64,000 nt of DNA from Epiperipatus broadwayi (taxonomy: Eukaryota; Onychophora; Udeonychophora; Euonychophora; Peripatidae): contig JAQFVV010012575.1 of the NCBI GenBank assembly GCA_028023455.1, positions 1,484,517 through 1,548,516 of the forward strand, written 5' to 3'. Below, one piece after another: positions 12,861 through 25,429 of this stretch (within the stretch, counting starts at the first letter, position 1; each line of letters starts with the position of its first letter). The notes below the pieces were generated by a model that did not search any database, was not told where the DNA came from, and was given only the letters and a program-made list of their open reading frames with translations. The translations under genes and the position numbers were made by a program.

Positions 12861-13312
12861 GTATACTACATTTTATATTTCTATGTGCACATACCTTTAT
12901 TGAAACAATGGCCAAATTCTTACTTTGAATGATAAAGACATTCTTTAACTTTTTAATATATATCCGGAATGAAGATTTATAAATGTACAATCATTTATAG
13001 GATCTTTTTATTTTATTTTTATTCGTAACATTATAGCAAATAATCTGTTTTTTTTATTGAGTGTTAATGATTTAAAGTATTTCTTTTATTGTTAATTCTA
13101 TTAAATATATCTATTATTGATTTAAATCTGTTTCGTCGCATTTTTCGCCACTCCAAAAAGTAATATAGTCTTAGGATTTGGGAAATAATTATTACTCATT
13201 TAGAGTACTGAATTAACACGTGAAGCTAGAGGTGCAGTATTTTGATCCCATTAAAATTTATAAATATCCAAGCGCTGTAACTCTGTTAAATCTTACAGCA
13301 GTCGAGAGATAG

Positions 13313-13366
13313 TTGACCGGGAAAGATAACCTGTGGCTATACCCGTATAGTTACAGGTTCGGTCAA
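13313..13366. repeat. Long imperfect hairpin
   Basis: TTGACC (13313-13318) pairs with GGTCAA (13361-13366), AACCTGT (13328-13334) with ACAGGTT (13353-13359), and CTATAC (13337-13342) with GTATAG (13345-13350), with two G-T pairs between the last two helices and one asymmetric bulge. It lies in a 200-bp patch of higher G+C that may be the remains of a MITE. Confidence 0.7.
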
Positions 13367-13449
13367 GTATGGATATAGACTCATTTATGTCCGTATGTTC
13401 TCTCTACTTGCGGTAGCGGAAAATGGACGATCTTGAATTTTAAGAATTC

Positions 13450-15430
13450 CCCATTATATTTAAATAAAAGGGAAGTTAAGCTTTCAATCGGTGTGTTTCT
13501 GTTACAATATAATCTTAGTCTTATAGATATTAAAAACATCACTCAAGTCTTAAGTATTCCTAAATAAACAGAAATACTATGATCTTCTAATTTAATCTTT
13601 TAAAGTGAGAGTATAAAATAATGAGATTTATATTAAAAGAACATTAAAAAATTGATAAAAAGATGGGTGTAAAACGGGATAGGGATTATATAAAATTTTA
13701 AAGAATTAGTTTTGTTTTATTTTGTTTAATAATAAAGTTAAATTCCATAATGAAAAAGAATTAAAATATTTAAATTACAAAAATTATCCTTACAAATGGT
13801 ATTAGTTTTAATGAAAAAATGATATCCTAATGATTACTTTTCTACTTTTTAAATGTTGGAAATATTATTTTTTAAAAAGTTGGCAAAAAAATTTATGATA
13901 AAAAAATTGGTAATATCAAAAATAGTAGAACTGAGATGGAATAATATCACATGAAAAATAAGATAGGTGTTAATCTTGGTGAAGATCAATTGGATTTTGG
14001 TATAAACAAAGAAAATAAGAAACTATTCTAAACTTTACTACAAATATAGAAAATAGGAATTCAGAAACTATTTTACATACAAATATGAAAAATTGCAAAG
14101 ATTTAATAATCTATCTAAAACACTGTTCTTAACATTTGAATAAAATGTTTTTTTTTTTTACAAAAATATGAGTAATATGTCAATTCTATAGAGATCAAGT
14201 GATATTTATAAGAAATAACTGAAAAAAACCTTATGTGCCTCAAAATAAATAGGATTTCAGAAATATATTATAAAATGTAAAGTAAAATTCGAAAAAATGA
14301 ATAAAGGTTTAAAAAATCTTTATAATAATTACAATATTATAATTATAAATTATATTGCTGATCTGATACAAAATATAGTAAAATTTACAAAAATCATTAG
14401 AATCAATCTTAAATAATATTTTAATAAGTAATTACCAAATAAAAATATTATGATGTACTTGTAGAACAAGTAGATGTCAAGAAAAGCTTTTGAATTCATT
14501 AACATCAGATAGAATAGGCAATGATTATTTATTATTGAGAAGTTTAAAAAAAAATTTCATATGATTTAAAGGTTGTTAAAATCACAAATTATATTTCAGT
14601 AAAGAAAACAACAAATAGATTATGTAATTGAGAATTGTAAGAAAAGAGAGCATTTATTATGATTAAAAATCTGTTAAAATAAGAAAGTATATCTTGAAAA
14701 TAGAGAATATATAGAAAATAGCAACAAAAAAAAAATTATAAAGAGATACTTCAGAAATAAATTAAAAATCTTGGCTATCATGATAAATAGTAATCAAAAA
14801 TGAATGATTTTAAATTATGATAGTAGTATCAAATGTTGAAAATTACAAGACAGAAAGTTTTCAACAAAAAATTTTGTTTATAATATATATAATTTTTTAA
14901 ATAATATAACAGAAAAGTAGGATATTTGGAAATATAACAGTGAATGTGAATGTTCAGTTGAAGTATGTTGTAAGATTTCACTAAAATTTATGATATAGCT
15001 CTAAATAATAAATTTTCAAAATAAGAAAGTTTCAAGTAAAAGAAACTTAGCAATTGTTACCATTCTGATAATAATGCTATATAACTTACTTTCTCAATCT
15101 TCAAATATAGAATTTACTTTTCATAATGAAGACAGCAAATAAAATGTAAGTGTACCTAAACTATCTGACAATGTAATGAAAAGTATTGCACATTGTATAA
15201 CAGAATGTCAAAGCAGCAAAATATATAAATCATCCAACTACATTAGCAATTTAATTTGATACTGACAGATTCAAGAGCAAACGATTTTTGAATTGATTTC
15301 AAAATAAAACAATAGTCAATTAAATGAAATGTTGATCTTAGTTCATCATTTTCAGATCAGATATTGCATGATTTCCTAACAACTAATACTTTAATTTATC
15401 ACTGAATTAATGAACTTCAAAATGCTAGTA
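13450..15430. other. AT-rich intergenic DNA
   Basis: Nothing supportable is seen. Stops are frequent in all frames and the base composition is uniformly AT-rich, with short A and T runs. Confidence 0.5.
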
Positions 15431-15446
15431 TATTAATATAACATCC

Positions 15447-15895
15447 TATAGTATCAAAGTAATCTATTTTGCAAATGAAAATGAATCCATTTTCATGGTG
15501 TCCAAGATCTTATATGGAAACAATATTTTATTAGGCCGAATGTCAAATCAGACAAAGAAATTCTCACAGCTTCATTCAAATTGGTTTATAACTTAAATGA
15601 ACACAACAGAAATAAATTCTAAACAAACACCTGAAAATAAAATATAAATACTAAGTTATATGGCAGTAATAATATGTAATGATTGTATTGATATGCTTTA
15701 AAATATTGTTCTTTAGTATCAAAGTAATCTACAATGCAAAGGAAAAAAAATGAATCTCCTTTCATCAGATATCCAACAATTTATATAGAGGTAGATTAGA
15801 CAATGGTATTTTTATTAGTGATGAACATCAAATCAAACAGAAAAGTATTCAAAGCTTCATTCATTTAAATAAGCTTATAATTTAAATTTACAAGT
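15447..15895 (+). repeat. Diverged tandem duplication, about 270-bp period
   Basis: Two copies (about 15447-15600 and 15717-15895) share, in the same order, AGTATCAAAGTAATCTA, a GAATC(C/T)..TTTCAT block, ATCAAA/AATCAGACA-type sequence and GCTTCATTCA. Substitutions and small indels separate them. There is no coding potential. Confidence 0.65.
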
Positions 15896-16460
15896 CAGTT
15901 TTATATATATGTAAACCTCTAATAAAGGCATGAAAGTTTAAAATTAATATCAATAATATCTATGTTAGATGGCATATTAAGATATTCAGTTTTTGATTGA
16001 AGAATTATTACAATGGAAAGTATTAGATTTTCAGTAGAGTTGAATTATGGTAGATTGACTAAGTATCAATAAAATATATCTATTAGTTATAGATATGTTT
16101 TTTATCACATATCTCAATAATATATGAATAAACAATTCAGCAATATAACAGATAATTAAATATGAAATATACTTCACTATTCCAGTTTGAAGTTCTTTAT
16201 CATCAGCATTTACAAAGAGCTTTACATTCACTTTTCCTGTTTTCATAAATTACTGTTATCATGAATCAATCACCAATTAACAAAGAGTGTGGGCTTTTTC
16301 TGATTATTATATTGTTTTACAGGCATGCTGGGCTGTGATCACTTTTATGAATTTGATGTAACACAGTATTAAAAATCACACAATCAAATTTACTAATAAG
16401 AAATAAAATAAGCAGAGGAACCTAGAAATTCATTAAATTTATGAATCCCTTCTTACATTT

Positions 16461-16572
16461 TTTTTTTCATATGTCATAGCATCGGCCGGGAGGCGAACCC
16501 ACAACAACCGTCTGCAAACAACTGCTCGCTTGCAAGGTGGCAGCGCTGACCTCTCAGCTAATAATGCTTGAC
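16461..16572 (-). mobile_element. tRNA-derived SINE, copy 1
   Basis: On the minus strand this contains a tRNA-like head with GAGGTCAGCGCTGCCACC and a B-box-like GGTTCGCCTCCCGGCC. It ends in an A-rich tail (seen as a T run at 16461-16468 on the + strand). A 16-bp duplication, ATCCCTTCTTACATTT, flanks it exactly (16445-16460 and 16573-16588), showing insertion by LINE-type target-primed reverse transcription. Related copies lie at 30531 and 58211. Confidence 0.85.
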
Positions 16573-16929
16573 ATCCCTTCTTACATTTATCATTAATTGA
16601 CATAGATAATAATTAATACTCACTTTAATATTGATGGAAATAAAATACATTTTTAATACTATTTAATATGATTTATTTTCTGTCAATATCTATTTCATTA
16701 TTCTGATAAAAGGATTAGTTAAATTACTATGCTTTCTAGATTTCTTATGTATAATGTGTGTTTACACATCTACTGATTATATTTCTACATAAACAATATC
16801 TTTAAAATTTCATGAAAAGAAGTATTGCATAAGAATATTGAAGATGATAATCAATTATGTTCTGTTTACTTAATGTTTTAAGATATTGTCTTTTAATTTC
16901 TTAAGCAGAAAACTTTTTTATAAATTATT

Positions 16930-19380
16930 TCTAATACCTTGTCTAATTATTGCTTTCTAATTTATTCTATTTTCTATCATAAATCTTCCAAACAATTATT
17001 ACTGCACTTTTTAAATAATGTTTTAAAGATAATTCTTATATCATAGATATGAACTATCTCTCCCATGGAAATCATGCTCATGTTGACCATAAAATATTCT
17101 TTAGGAAACCTTCTATTGTTCATTTATTTTATATGTCCATTCTATAAAGTGTGATTCTACAATAGTATACTCAATAGTATTATTTTCAAAAAGCTGAAGA
17201 ACATATTGATTGATTCAATAATCTTGCCATTATATTTTAAATTTTTTACAAAGCTTCCTTAAATGAAACTTTTCAATTGCCTTTATATTATGCCAATAAG
17301 ATCATGTTTCACTTCCATACAATAAATTAGATAAAATAACATTTCTATATACAGCTAACTTGCAGTAGTTATTTCTCTATAATGCAATACTCTATATTTA
17401 ACTTGGATAAAGCAGTAGCAACATGTTGGACTTTATGCTGCACCTTAAGATCCAAGTTCACATTCCTACTTATAAAATTACTAAGGTATTTAAACTAATT
17501 TACATTTGCAAGTTTGATCACTATTCAATATGAAAGTGGCGGAGTATTTTTCTTCAGTCACTGGATGATAAAGAACTTGAGATTAATTAATAAACCAAAA
17601 ATATTAAGAACATTCTGTAAATCATCTTTTGAATTGATAAAAATAGCATAATTATCAGCACAATGCAAATCTAGATTCTAAGAAATTCTTGTTTTTGCTT
17701 TAAACCAATTCATATTAAAATTTTCACCATCAAATCTGTATTGTATCTTGATCCCTGTTTAATTAAGCTACCTATAATTAATTCCAAAGGCACTGTTATA
17801 AAAATTGAAAATAATATCACAGCACTACACATCCTTGTTTATACCACCTTTTTGCCTCAGATTTTCCACCTTCAGTCATGTAGAAACTGCATAACATGAA
17901 TAAATTTTGGTGGACAATCAACTAATTTCAAACAATGCCATAACTCTGTTATATTAACTAAATCAAATGCCTTGACCAAATCAATGAAGCAATATATAAA
18001 TCATTCCTTTGATCTTGATATTTTTCTTACAATTGTTTGACAGTAAAAATCATGTTTGTAGTGTTTCTTGATTTTTTTAAAACTGCATTAGGCCTCACAT
18101 AACTTTCATCTATAATTGGAAGCAAACTATAAAACAAAATTCTTGAAAGTATTTTTTTTGTAGTAGATGATAATGATATTCCATGATAATTATTGAAACT
18201 AATCTATTCTCTTTCATTTTAAAAAATGAAAAAAATAAAAGCATATTTTGGATCAGGCAGTACAAATTCATGAGTCCTAATATTAAAAAAAAAAAAATCC
18301 AATATTTTTGAAACTAACATACCACCAGCATACTTTAATAGTTTGCCAGGTATTTCATCAGGTCATACAGTCTTTCAATTTTTAAAATTATAAAGAGCTT
18401 TTTGACTTCACTAAGCTAAATATTTTTGTCTAAATCTAAATTAGATAAAATAGATATATCACTAAAAATTGTCAATTCTTGTATCATTATTCAAAAAATG
18501 ACTAACATACTCCTTCCACCTATTTAAAATTTCATTATCATCTAAATTTAATAAGAATATAATATCATTTTTGGTAAGTATATTGCTTTCAATGCATTAA
18601 AAAAATCTAGAACAGTGTTCTTCAACCCTTGGTCTGTGGCCCGGCACTGGGCTATGGAACTTTTCTGCAGGTCCGCGTGCTAGACGGGTAGTAAAAAGTT
18701 TGTAATAATAAATAATAAGAGTTTAAACTTTTAATTAATATAGCCTATTTTTATTTATTTTTTCATCTCATTTTTACCCAATTAAAAAAAAAAAGAAAAC
18801 AGAACGAAAACAAAATCTAATCAATCATTCATAAATTAATTTGTTTTTCTAGTTATCATAGATGTTTATGGGGGGGGGGGGTAGAATTAAATTTTTTATT
18901 ACTTTTCTAAAAAAATTTAAAAAAAAAGTTTTTTATTATCATATATATATAAAACTTTATCTTATATATTTAACATTGTTGTTTTGATCAGTTATAACAA
19001 TTATGCTTATCTTTAAGAAAATTTATCTATAGACTTCTGCTGGTCTGCGAAATCTTATCCTTATTTTTGCTGGTCTGCAGAACCTTATCCTTATTTTTAC
19101 CGGACCGCAGGTGTGAAAAGGTTGAAGACCACTGATCTAGAATGATTGCAATCAGCAAGTATATGTATCTTTTTTCAAATTTTAATCTACCAATCATTTT
19201 AAGCCTTCTTGCTAATCATTGCATATTTATTATGAAAATTCCACATTTAATCTATTATTCTGCCAAGCATAAAATGAGCACAAGTGTCATTATGCAAAGT
19301 AAATTTTAACCCCATTAGTCTTTCATTGATACAATAAGGTATTCTAACAAATTCAACACCATGCAATAACCTTTTATTGA
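16930..19380 (-). pseudogene. Decayed non-LTR retrotransposon (LINE), RT region
   Basis: Read on the minus strand, RT-like blocks occur in order: a KAFDLV-type palm block (about 17970), a DGENFNMNWFKAKTRI block (about 17715), LHCADNYAIFINSKDDLQNVL (about 17665-17620; family FADD), a FKYLSNFISRNVNLDL block (about 17480), then HVATALSKLNIEYC (about 17420) and a VWK-type block matching the YGCETW region. Stops and frameshifts are abundant. The hAT element 18613-19134 is inserted in it, and LINE-like sequence resumes on the other side. The clade (RTE, CR1 or other) cannot be fixed by eye. It differs from the RTE relic at 1.5-9.4 kb and lies in the opposite orientation. Confidence 0.75.
18613..19134. 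mobile_element. Non-autonomous hAT element
   Basis: The termini CAGTGTTCTTCAACCCTT and (inverted) CAGTGGTCTTCAACCTTTT are hAT-type terminal inverted repeats. A perfect 8-bp duplication ATCTAGAA (18605-18612 and 19135-19142) flanks the 522-bp element, as expected for hAT transposition. There is no transposase frame, and the interior carries a G homopolymer near 18870 and GGTCTGCRRAA-type direct repeats near the right end. It interrupts the minus-strand LINE, so it is younger than that LINE. Confidence 0.95.
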
Positions 19381-19429
19381 TTGATCTGCTTTTCTAAAAA
19401 AAACTTGAATTCACCCATCTGTTCTATTA

Positions 19430-20860
19430 AATTTCCTTTCTCTTACAGACAGGATTCACTAAGAGCAGCTATATCAAATTCAAATCTATTCCGCTACCTA
19501 ACTACCAGTGCAGCCCTCCCTTCCGGCTTGAAGAGTTTGTACCAAGTAAAGCTCAGTCAAATGTAAGCCAATTTTTAATTTTATTATTGCAAAGTCCGAT
19601 TTTTGTTGGGAAAAAAAATCAGTTACAAATTTTCCCGCAGGCAATTCATTTACTAAATAAACAAGTTAATTAGCTTTGTTTAATGAGTAAAAAAATTCAA
19701 AATCTTAGTCTAACGCAAGATAATAATATACCTTTAATCAGTTGATTACTTATTTCCAACTTTGGATTACATTTGTTATTTAAACTTCCAATTGAAATCA
19801 AGTTACATAATGATATTTTTTAAAAAAAAAAAGCCATCGCATGACCAGTGTTTGCCCTCAACAATACCCAGCATAGAGTTTCAAAGTCCAAAGATCAGTC
19901 AAGCATATGCTTATTTTTAACGTCATTGGAGCAATCTCTGATCTTTGTTTAGTAATAAAAATTCGAGTTCAAGTTACCAGCAATTAGTTTATTTGCTCAC
20001 AATTGAGTTAATAAGCTCTGGCTGGTTATGCTTATAAAGTAGTCAAAACCTCAGGCTGGAAAAAAAAACCTTTATATACTTTTTTCAATTTCCTATCAGT
20101 TGCTGATTTCCAATTTTGTGTTAAATTTTTCAATCAAATCTTCAACTATCATCAAGTTATTAGATAATTTCACAACCATATTCTCTTCTAATAGCAATGC
20201 TGAGTCTAATTATCTACCCAGATTTTTCCTGGACACTAAACATGAATCACACACTTAAATCATATGAAAAGCCTCATTTGGCCGCCACCTCTAATACAGC
20301 CAGACACAGAGTCTGACCAACTGACCGCAAACTCCAACTCAATAATTGCAACCAATTCAAACAAAGCTGTACCATCAGTCCCCTCTGGATATCAGGACAC
20401 TCTACATATGGATCTCATTTTTAAACTTCATCAAAAACCTTACTCAGCTCTGACCTCTAGTGCACAGCTAAACCCAGAATCTGACCAGTTTATCACAAAA
20501 TCCAACTTAACAATTGCAAACAATTCTAACATAGCTGTATCACCACCCTTCTGCAAAATTCATCTATTCAAATGCAACAGAAAATATACATAGCAATCCC
20601 ACCAGGCTTGCCACCCACACCAACACTCTCCCAACCCACATTGCCAATAAAACCAAGAGAAAGACTGGTCACCCAAAGAAGATACCTTAAAAAATAAAAA
20701 TACCGACATTGATCTCAGACCAGGCCAGACTTCACAGATAATTGCCACACTACCATGGAAATTTCTAGTCCTCACCTATGTAACCAAGGCAACTCAACCA
20801 TGTATAGAACTAAACCTGGATTGCATTGGTGGATACAGCAGTCCAGACCATGTAAAATTT
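19430..20860. repeat. Non-coding repeat block, probably transposon-derived
   Basis: This block is less AT-rich than its surroundings and contains internal diverged duplications. The clearest is about 190 bp in period: CTCTAATACAGCC...GAGTCTGACCAACTG...AACAAAGCTGTA (about 20288) and CTCTAGTGCACAGC...GAATCTGACCAGTTT...AACATAGCTGTA (about 20455). A 109-codon open frame at 20264-20593 spans both copies, but it looks like repeat sequence and has no domain. I infer a large non-autonomous element of unknown class. Confidence 0.5.
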
Positions 20861-20861
20861 A

Positions 20862-21232
20862 TGTAATCTTATATAAACCAATAAAACAACTTTTACATAT
20901 GTAAAACTACAACTACAGATTAACCATGTAACCACGGAAATCTAAACCCCTGTAACTAATCCAGAGCATAAATTTTTTTTCATGTAAATCAATAAATCAA
21001 CTTTTATATATGTAAACCTATATCTATGGATTACCCATGTAACCACAGCAATCAAAGCTATGTAAAACCCTGTAACTAATCCACAACATGTAAAAATTTC
21101 CTGTAATCCTGTGTAAAATAAATCAACTTTTATATATGTAAACCTACAACTATGGATTGCCCATGAAACACAGCAATTCAAGCTATGTAAGCTATTGTAA
21201 CCCTTTAAGATCAATAAAGTTTATCATTGAGA
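20862..21232 (+). repeat. Tandem repeat, about 111-126 bp unit, three to four copies
   Basis: Units begin AATAAA(A/T)CAACTTTTA at 20880, 20991 and 21117, with a truncated AATAAAGTTTATC at about 21215. Each has TATATGTAAACCTA, a GATTRMCCATGTAACCAC-like block and CCCTGTAACTAATCCA. Every unit therefore carries an AATAAA hexamer on the + strand. Confidence 0.85.
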
Positions 21233-21239
21233 AAAAGTA

Positions 21240-22620
21240 TTGTTCACACATTCCATATACTTATATTTAGAAAAAAATACTATTATAATTCTTATTCATA
21301 TTATTTCTACCACTGACACAAACAATATAGTCAGACTATGTGAAACAGGTCATTTTCATACATTTGTAGTTTCTTCTATTTCTGTGGTAGGCAGAAAAAT
21401 ATCTAAATAAAGTTGTTTAAATATACAATCTTTGCTAGTCTAAACTTCTGCCTCATTGATTTCCAGTTCCAAACTGATTCATTAGTAATTAAACTGCCTC
21501 AAGCAAAAATCACAACTAAGGATTATCATTTTAGTAAGCTTACACATCATTACTTTCTTAATTTTCAAAGGCTTGAACTAAAAATATGAAAAAGGAAATT
21601 ACATTTACTAGTGCCATTTAGTGAATATCTGCTATCTTATTGTTAAAGCTGGAAGTTTGATTAATTGTTATTCTAACTATATACACTAATCGCTGTGAAT
21701 TTTAGCAAAGTTATAGAAAGATAGACTTAATAGCTAAAGATTTTGGATGGATTTTTAACTGAGAAAAGTAAAAAAAAAACAATTCACTTTAGTTAAATGA
21801 ATAAAACTATAAAACTCAATCAGTCATTTATTATGTAAACTTTATATGATGCCAAACAAGTAATCACACAATTACTATTACTCATTCACTACTAATCAAT
21901 GTTAAGAGGGATTTTTTCATCAATCAATGTAAGGAGGCATTTTTAATACAGCACATTATTAATGAATATTTGATTTATGTGAGATCTGATTTGAAGGTGT
22001 GAGTACTTGTTTTTAATTAGAATTATGGTCTATTAATATTTTATATTAGACTATATTTTTCCATAGGAGATTGTTTGAAAATTGCAAAATATAATTGTTT
22101 ATATATATTAAAAATTAAACACTGCCTAATGCTCTACTAATAATTATAGAAAAAAAATTGAAATACAAAACTAGCCAAAATACAACATTTTACTAATTTT
22201 TTTTTTTACAACCATGGTTTCATCTATTTACAAATAGAGAAATTCAACAAAAACATACAACAAATATATATAAAAGCAAAATAGATTTTCCATCATTCAC
22301 TTAATTAATTAAGTCTTAATGAAAGAGTTAAAGTTCATGAGAGTAGAGTGAGAAATAGATATCAAACTCAGCTTTATATATTCATGAACTAAATATAAAT
22401 GCTAAAATATTTGACAACATTCATAAAAAAAGAAAATTGAAAAGAATAACTTTGATGATAAAACTTTTTAAATATGTAGTGTACATAATTTTTTATTCTA
22501 TGTATTTGGTGAAAATTTATAAGATATTTGACAATGAATATTGCAATTAAGCAATAAGAAAATACTTCTTTTTCAATGATATTTTGCCAATTTGTTTGCA
22601 AAGAAATAATAAGTAATTAA
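21240..22620. other. AT-rich intergenic DNA
   Basis: No gene or recognisable element is seen. A sequence near 22625-22660 resembles the distal end of the repeat family clustered at 24.06-25.42 kb (AGGTTTATTATATACCTGTATCAA). Confidence 0.5.
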
Positions 22621-22833
22621 TAACTGAAATATAGGTTTATTATATACCTGTATCAATATATTGTACCGTTTATTTATATGGTACAAATATATTGGCATTT
22701 GGTAAAAGCTAAAAAAAAAAAGTAAATTTAGATTTTTTTTATTGGTATAATCTTTTTTAAAAAACGTACAGTGAAAGCTAAAATTGTCTTTCGTATTTTT
22801 TTTTATATGTAATTAAAAATAAAAAGTTGAAAT

Positions 22834-23530
22834 TGGAGAGAACAAAAGACACACAGATAAATTAAAAGAATTCCAAAAGTAAAAAAATAAGCTAAAAGAA
22901 AAATATTTTGGCTAATTAAAGTTGGCCGAAAGATTTGCTAAAAAAAAGAGAACTTTGTAATTGAAAAATGAGTAAAGACTGTACAAGATTATGAACCTAA
23001 AAGCCATGATAATAACGTGCAGAAGTCTAAAAATTGGGTCTCTAGTATAAAAGGCAGAGACCAGTTTGACGAACGGTCTTGTTGTCTGTTTTTTCCCTTG
23101 GCTGGTTTTGGATTATTAAATCCAAGACCACTTCACGATGAAATAATCCTTCATGCAAGAGTAGATCGGGGCTTTAGCTGACATTGTTAAGAAGATGGAC
23201 ACTAGAAAAGCTTCTGCGACTAGCCTTCGGAATAGATTACAAGATCAACTAATAACCAATGGCCGAGCTCATTCTAACCCAAAAAACTATGCATAGTAAG
23301 CTACAATTTTTTCACTAAACTTACCAGTAAGCTATGACTCTTTATTATTCCTGATTGTGACTAAATTGTCGACAAACCATCTTTAAAATATACGTATAAT
23401 AGGACTCCGATATGGACTTTAATTTTAGTGATCAAGAGACTGTTATTTAATCAAGAACTTAATTTATTTTGTTTAACTGTTATTTTTTTTATTAATATAT
23501 TCATACTTGGATTAGTGTGTGTTCTCTCCA
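22834..23530 (+). mobile_element. Candidate solo LTR
   Basis: The ends are an 11-bp inverted repeat, TGGAGAGAACA ... TGTTCTCTCCA, starting TG and ending CA as LTRs do. About 210 bp inside is TATAAAAGGCAGAGACC (near 23048), a convincing TATA box, followed by the moderately GC-rich DNA usual for an LTR leader. No internal retroelement region adjoins either end, so a solo LTR left by recombination is the simplest reading. I do not see a matching 4-6-bp target duplication, which lowers confidence. Confidence 0.45.
23044..23060 (+). promoter_or_regulatory. TATA box of candidate solo LTR
   Basis: AGTATAAAAGGCAGAGA matches the TATA consensus and lies at the usual place inside the 697-bp LTR-like unit. 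Initiation would fall about 30 nt downstream. Confidence 0.45.
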
Positions 23531-24058
23531 ATTTATTTAATTTGCAATTTAACTTAAACAGATTTTTAATCTGTTAGAATAAAAATATTTCTAATAGCAA
23601 TTTTCATTTGTACGTTATTAATAATATTTATTATTAAATTTATTAGTATTTAGTTCGGTGATATTTAAAAAGATAATTTACCTTTGCCAATATGTTTTAA
23701 TAAGTTCCAGGAATAACAATATTTAGGAAATAATTCTAGTTGATGGTAAAATCTAATATCGATAATTTAAAAAAAAAAAAAAACATCTTTTCTTTTTTAT
23801 TTACAATTTGCGAGATGTGCTGGCGACAGATTTTAGCGGATTCTTATGAATCCTGGCACCCAAATTAAATAAATTAAAAGCTGATTTCATCAATAGCACA
23901 ATTCGTCACAATTCTAGGCCAAGTTGATCAGAAAACATAGTTATGTTTTTAGAAATAGAAATACAACTTTCTTCTTTTTGACATAACTTGATCAACTCAT
24001 GCATTTATAATGCGTATAGAGGCCTAGCAAGACGGAAAATATTATAATATATAATATA

Positions 24059-24902
24059 TATGGTGTATGAGCACAGACTTTCACATGACCCACCACTCTC
24101 CACACTATCTTATAACACTGATACACTTGAATACATATATGTTGAAAAGATAAACAATCACCAATATACGTATTTCATGTTAAACCAGCAATCATCAGTT
24201 GATCAAGATTATCATCTCCACACATATATGCAATAAGTGCTGAGATATATATTAAGATTGCCAATCTTTACACTTTAATGGACAGGCCTCCTTCCATTCC
24301 ACACTCCAACTCTTCAACTATCCATCCAATTGGAAATCTGATGATAGAATGCTCAAAGGCCATCCTAAGGTCAAAATTCTCATCACACCCATGTTGACCT
24401 AAAGTCAATCTGACCCCTCATTTACAGGACATAATCCATTTAATATATATATACAAGGGATGAGCAGAAATCTCTATGTAAAAAGTGAAATACAGGTTTA
24501 TTATATGCCTGTATCAACATATGTAATATATGGAGTATATGAGCACAGACTTTCACATGACCCATCACTCTCCACTCTATCTTATAACACTGATACCCTT
24601 GAACCCATATATGTCAAAAAATAAACAAACAATCACCAATATATGTATTTCATACTAAATCAGCAGTCATCAGTTGGTCCAGATTATCATCTCCACACAT
24701 ATATGCAATAAGTGCTCAGATATATATTAAGATAGCCAATCTTCACACTTCAATGGACATGCCTCAATCCATTCCACACTCCAACTTTTCAACCATTCAT
24801 CCAATTAAAAATCTGATGATGGAACATATATGTGTTCACATGTATCAGTGTGATGAGATAGAATGGAAAGTGGTGGGTCATGTGAAAGTCTGTGCTCATA
24901 TA

Positions 24903-24977
<75 letters not shown>

Positions 24978-25423
24978 AGCCTGTACTTCAGTTATTACAT
25001 AGTAGAGATATCTGCCCATCCCTTATATATGTATTAAATGGATTATGTCCTGTACATGAGGGGTCAAATTGACTTTCGATCAACATGGGTGTGATGAGAA
25101 TCTCAACCTTAGAGTGGCCTTTGAGTGTTCCATCATCAGATTTTCAATTGGATTTATAGTTGAAGAATTGGAGTGTGGAGTGGATTGAGGCTTGTCCATT
25201 AAAGTATGAAGATTGGCTATCTTGATATATATTTGAGCATTTATTGCATATACATGTGGAGATGATAATCTGAACCAACTGATGATTGCTGGTTTAGCAT
25301 GAAATACATATATTGGTGATTGTTGATCTTTTTGACATATAGTGCTCAAGGGTATCAGTGTTATGAGATAGAGTGGAGAGTGGTGGGCCATGTGAAAGTC
25401 TGTGCTCATATACCCTATATATT
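24059..25423. repeat. Cluster of direct and inverted copies of a ~460-bp repeat
   Basis: A full + copy (about 24059-24522) starts TATGAGCACAGACTTTCACA and ends in a hairpin-forming TACAGGTTTATTATATGCCTGTA. A second + copy (about 24533-24826) breaks off and is followed by an inverted proximal end (24827-24904). After a TA tract there is a full inverted copy (about 24975-25423). The first two copies and the inverted copy differ by scattered substitutions. Short open frames here come only from the repeat and the TA tract. The family is non-coding and I do not recognise it. Confidence 0.85.
24904..24975. repeat. (TA)n microsatellite
   Basis: About 35 uninterrupted TA units lie at the centre of the inverted repeat cluster. 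They could arise or expand at a cruciform-prone site. The Ile-Tyr frames across it are artefacts. Confidence 0.97.
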
Positions 25424-25429
25424 AAATAA

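Noticed and set aside
20264-20593. 109-codon Ser/Pro/Asn-rich frame
   Set aside because: It spans two copies of a ~190-bp non-coding duplication whose flanks continue the repeat beyond the frame.
24753-25072. Overlapping open frames around the (TA)n tract
   Set aside because: They exist on both strands because TA repeats lack stops, and the rest is repeat-family DNA.
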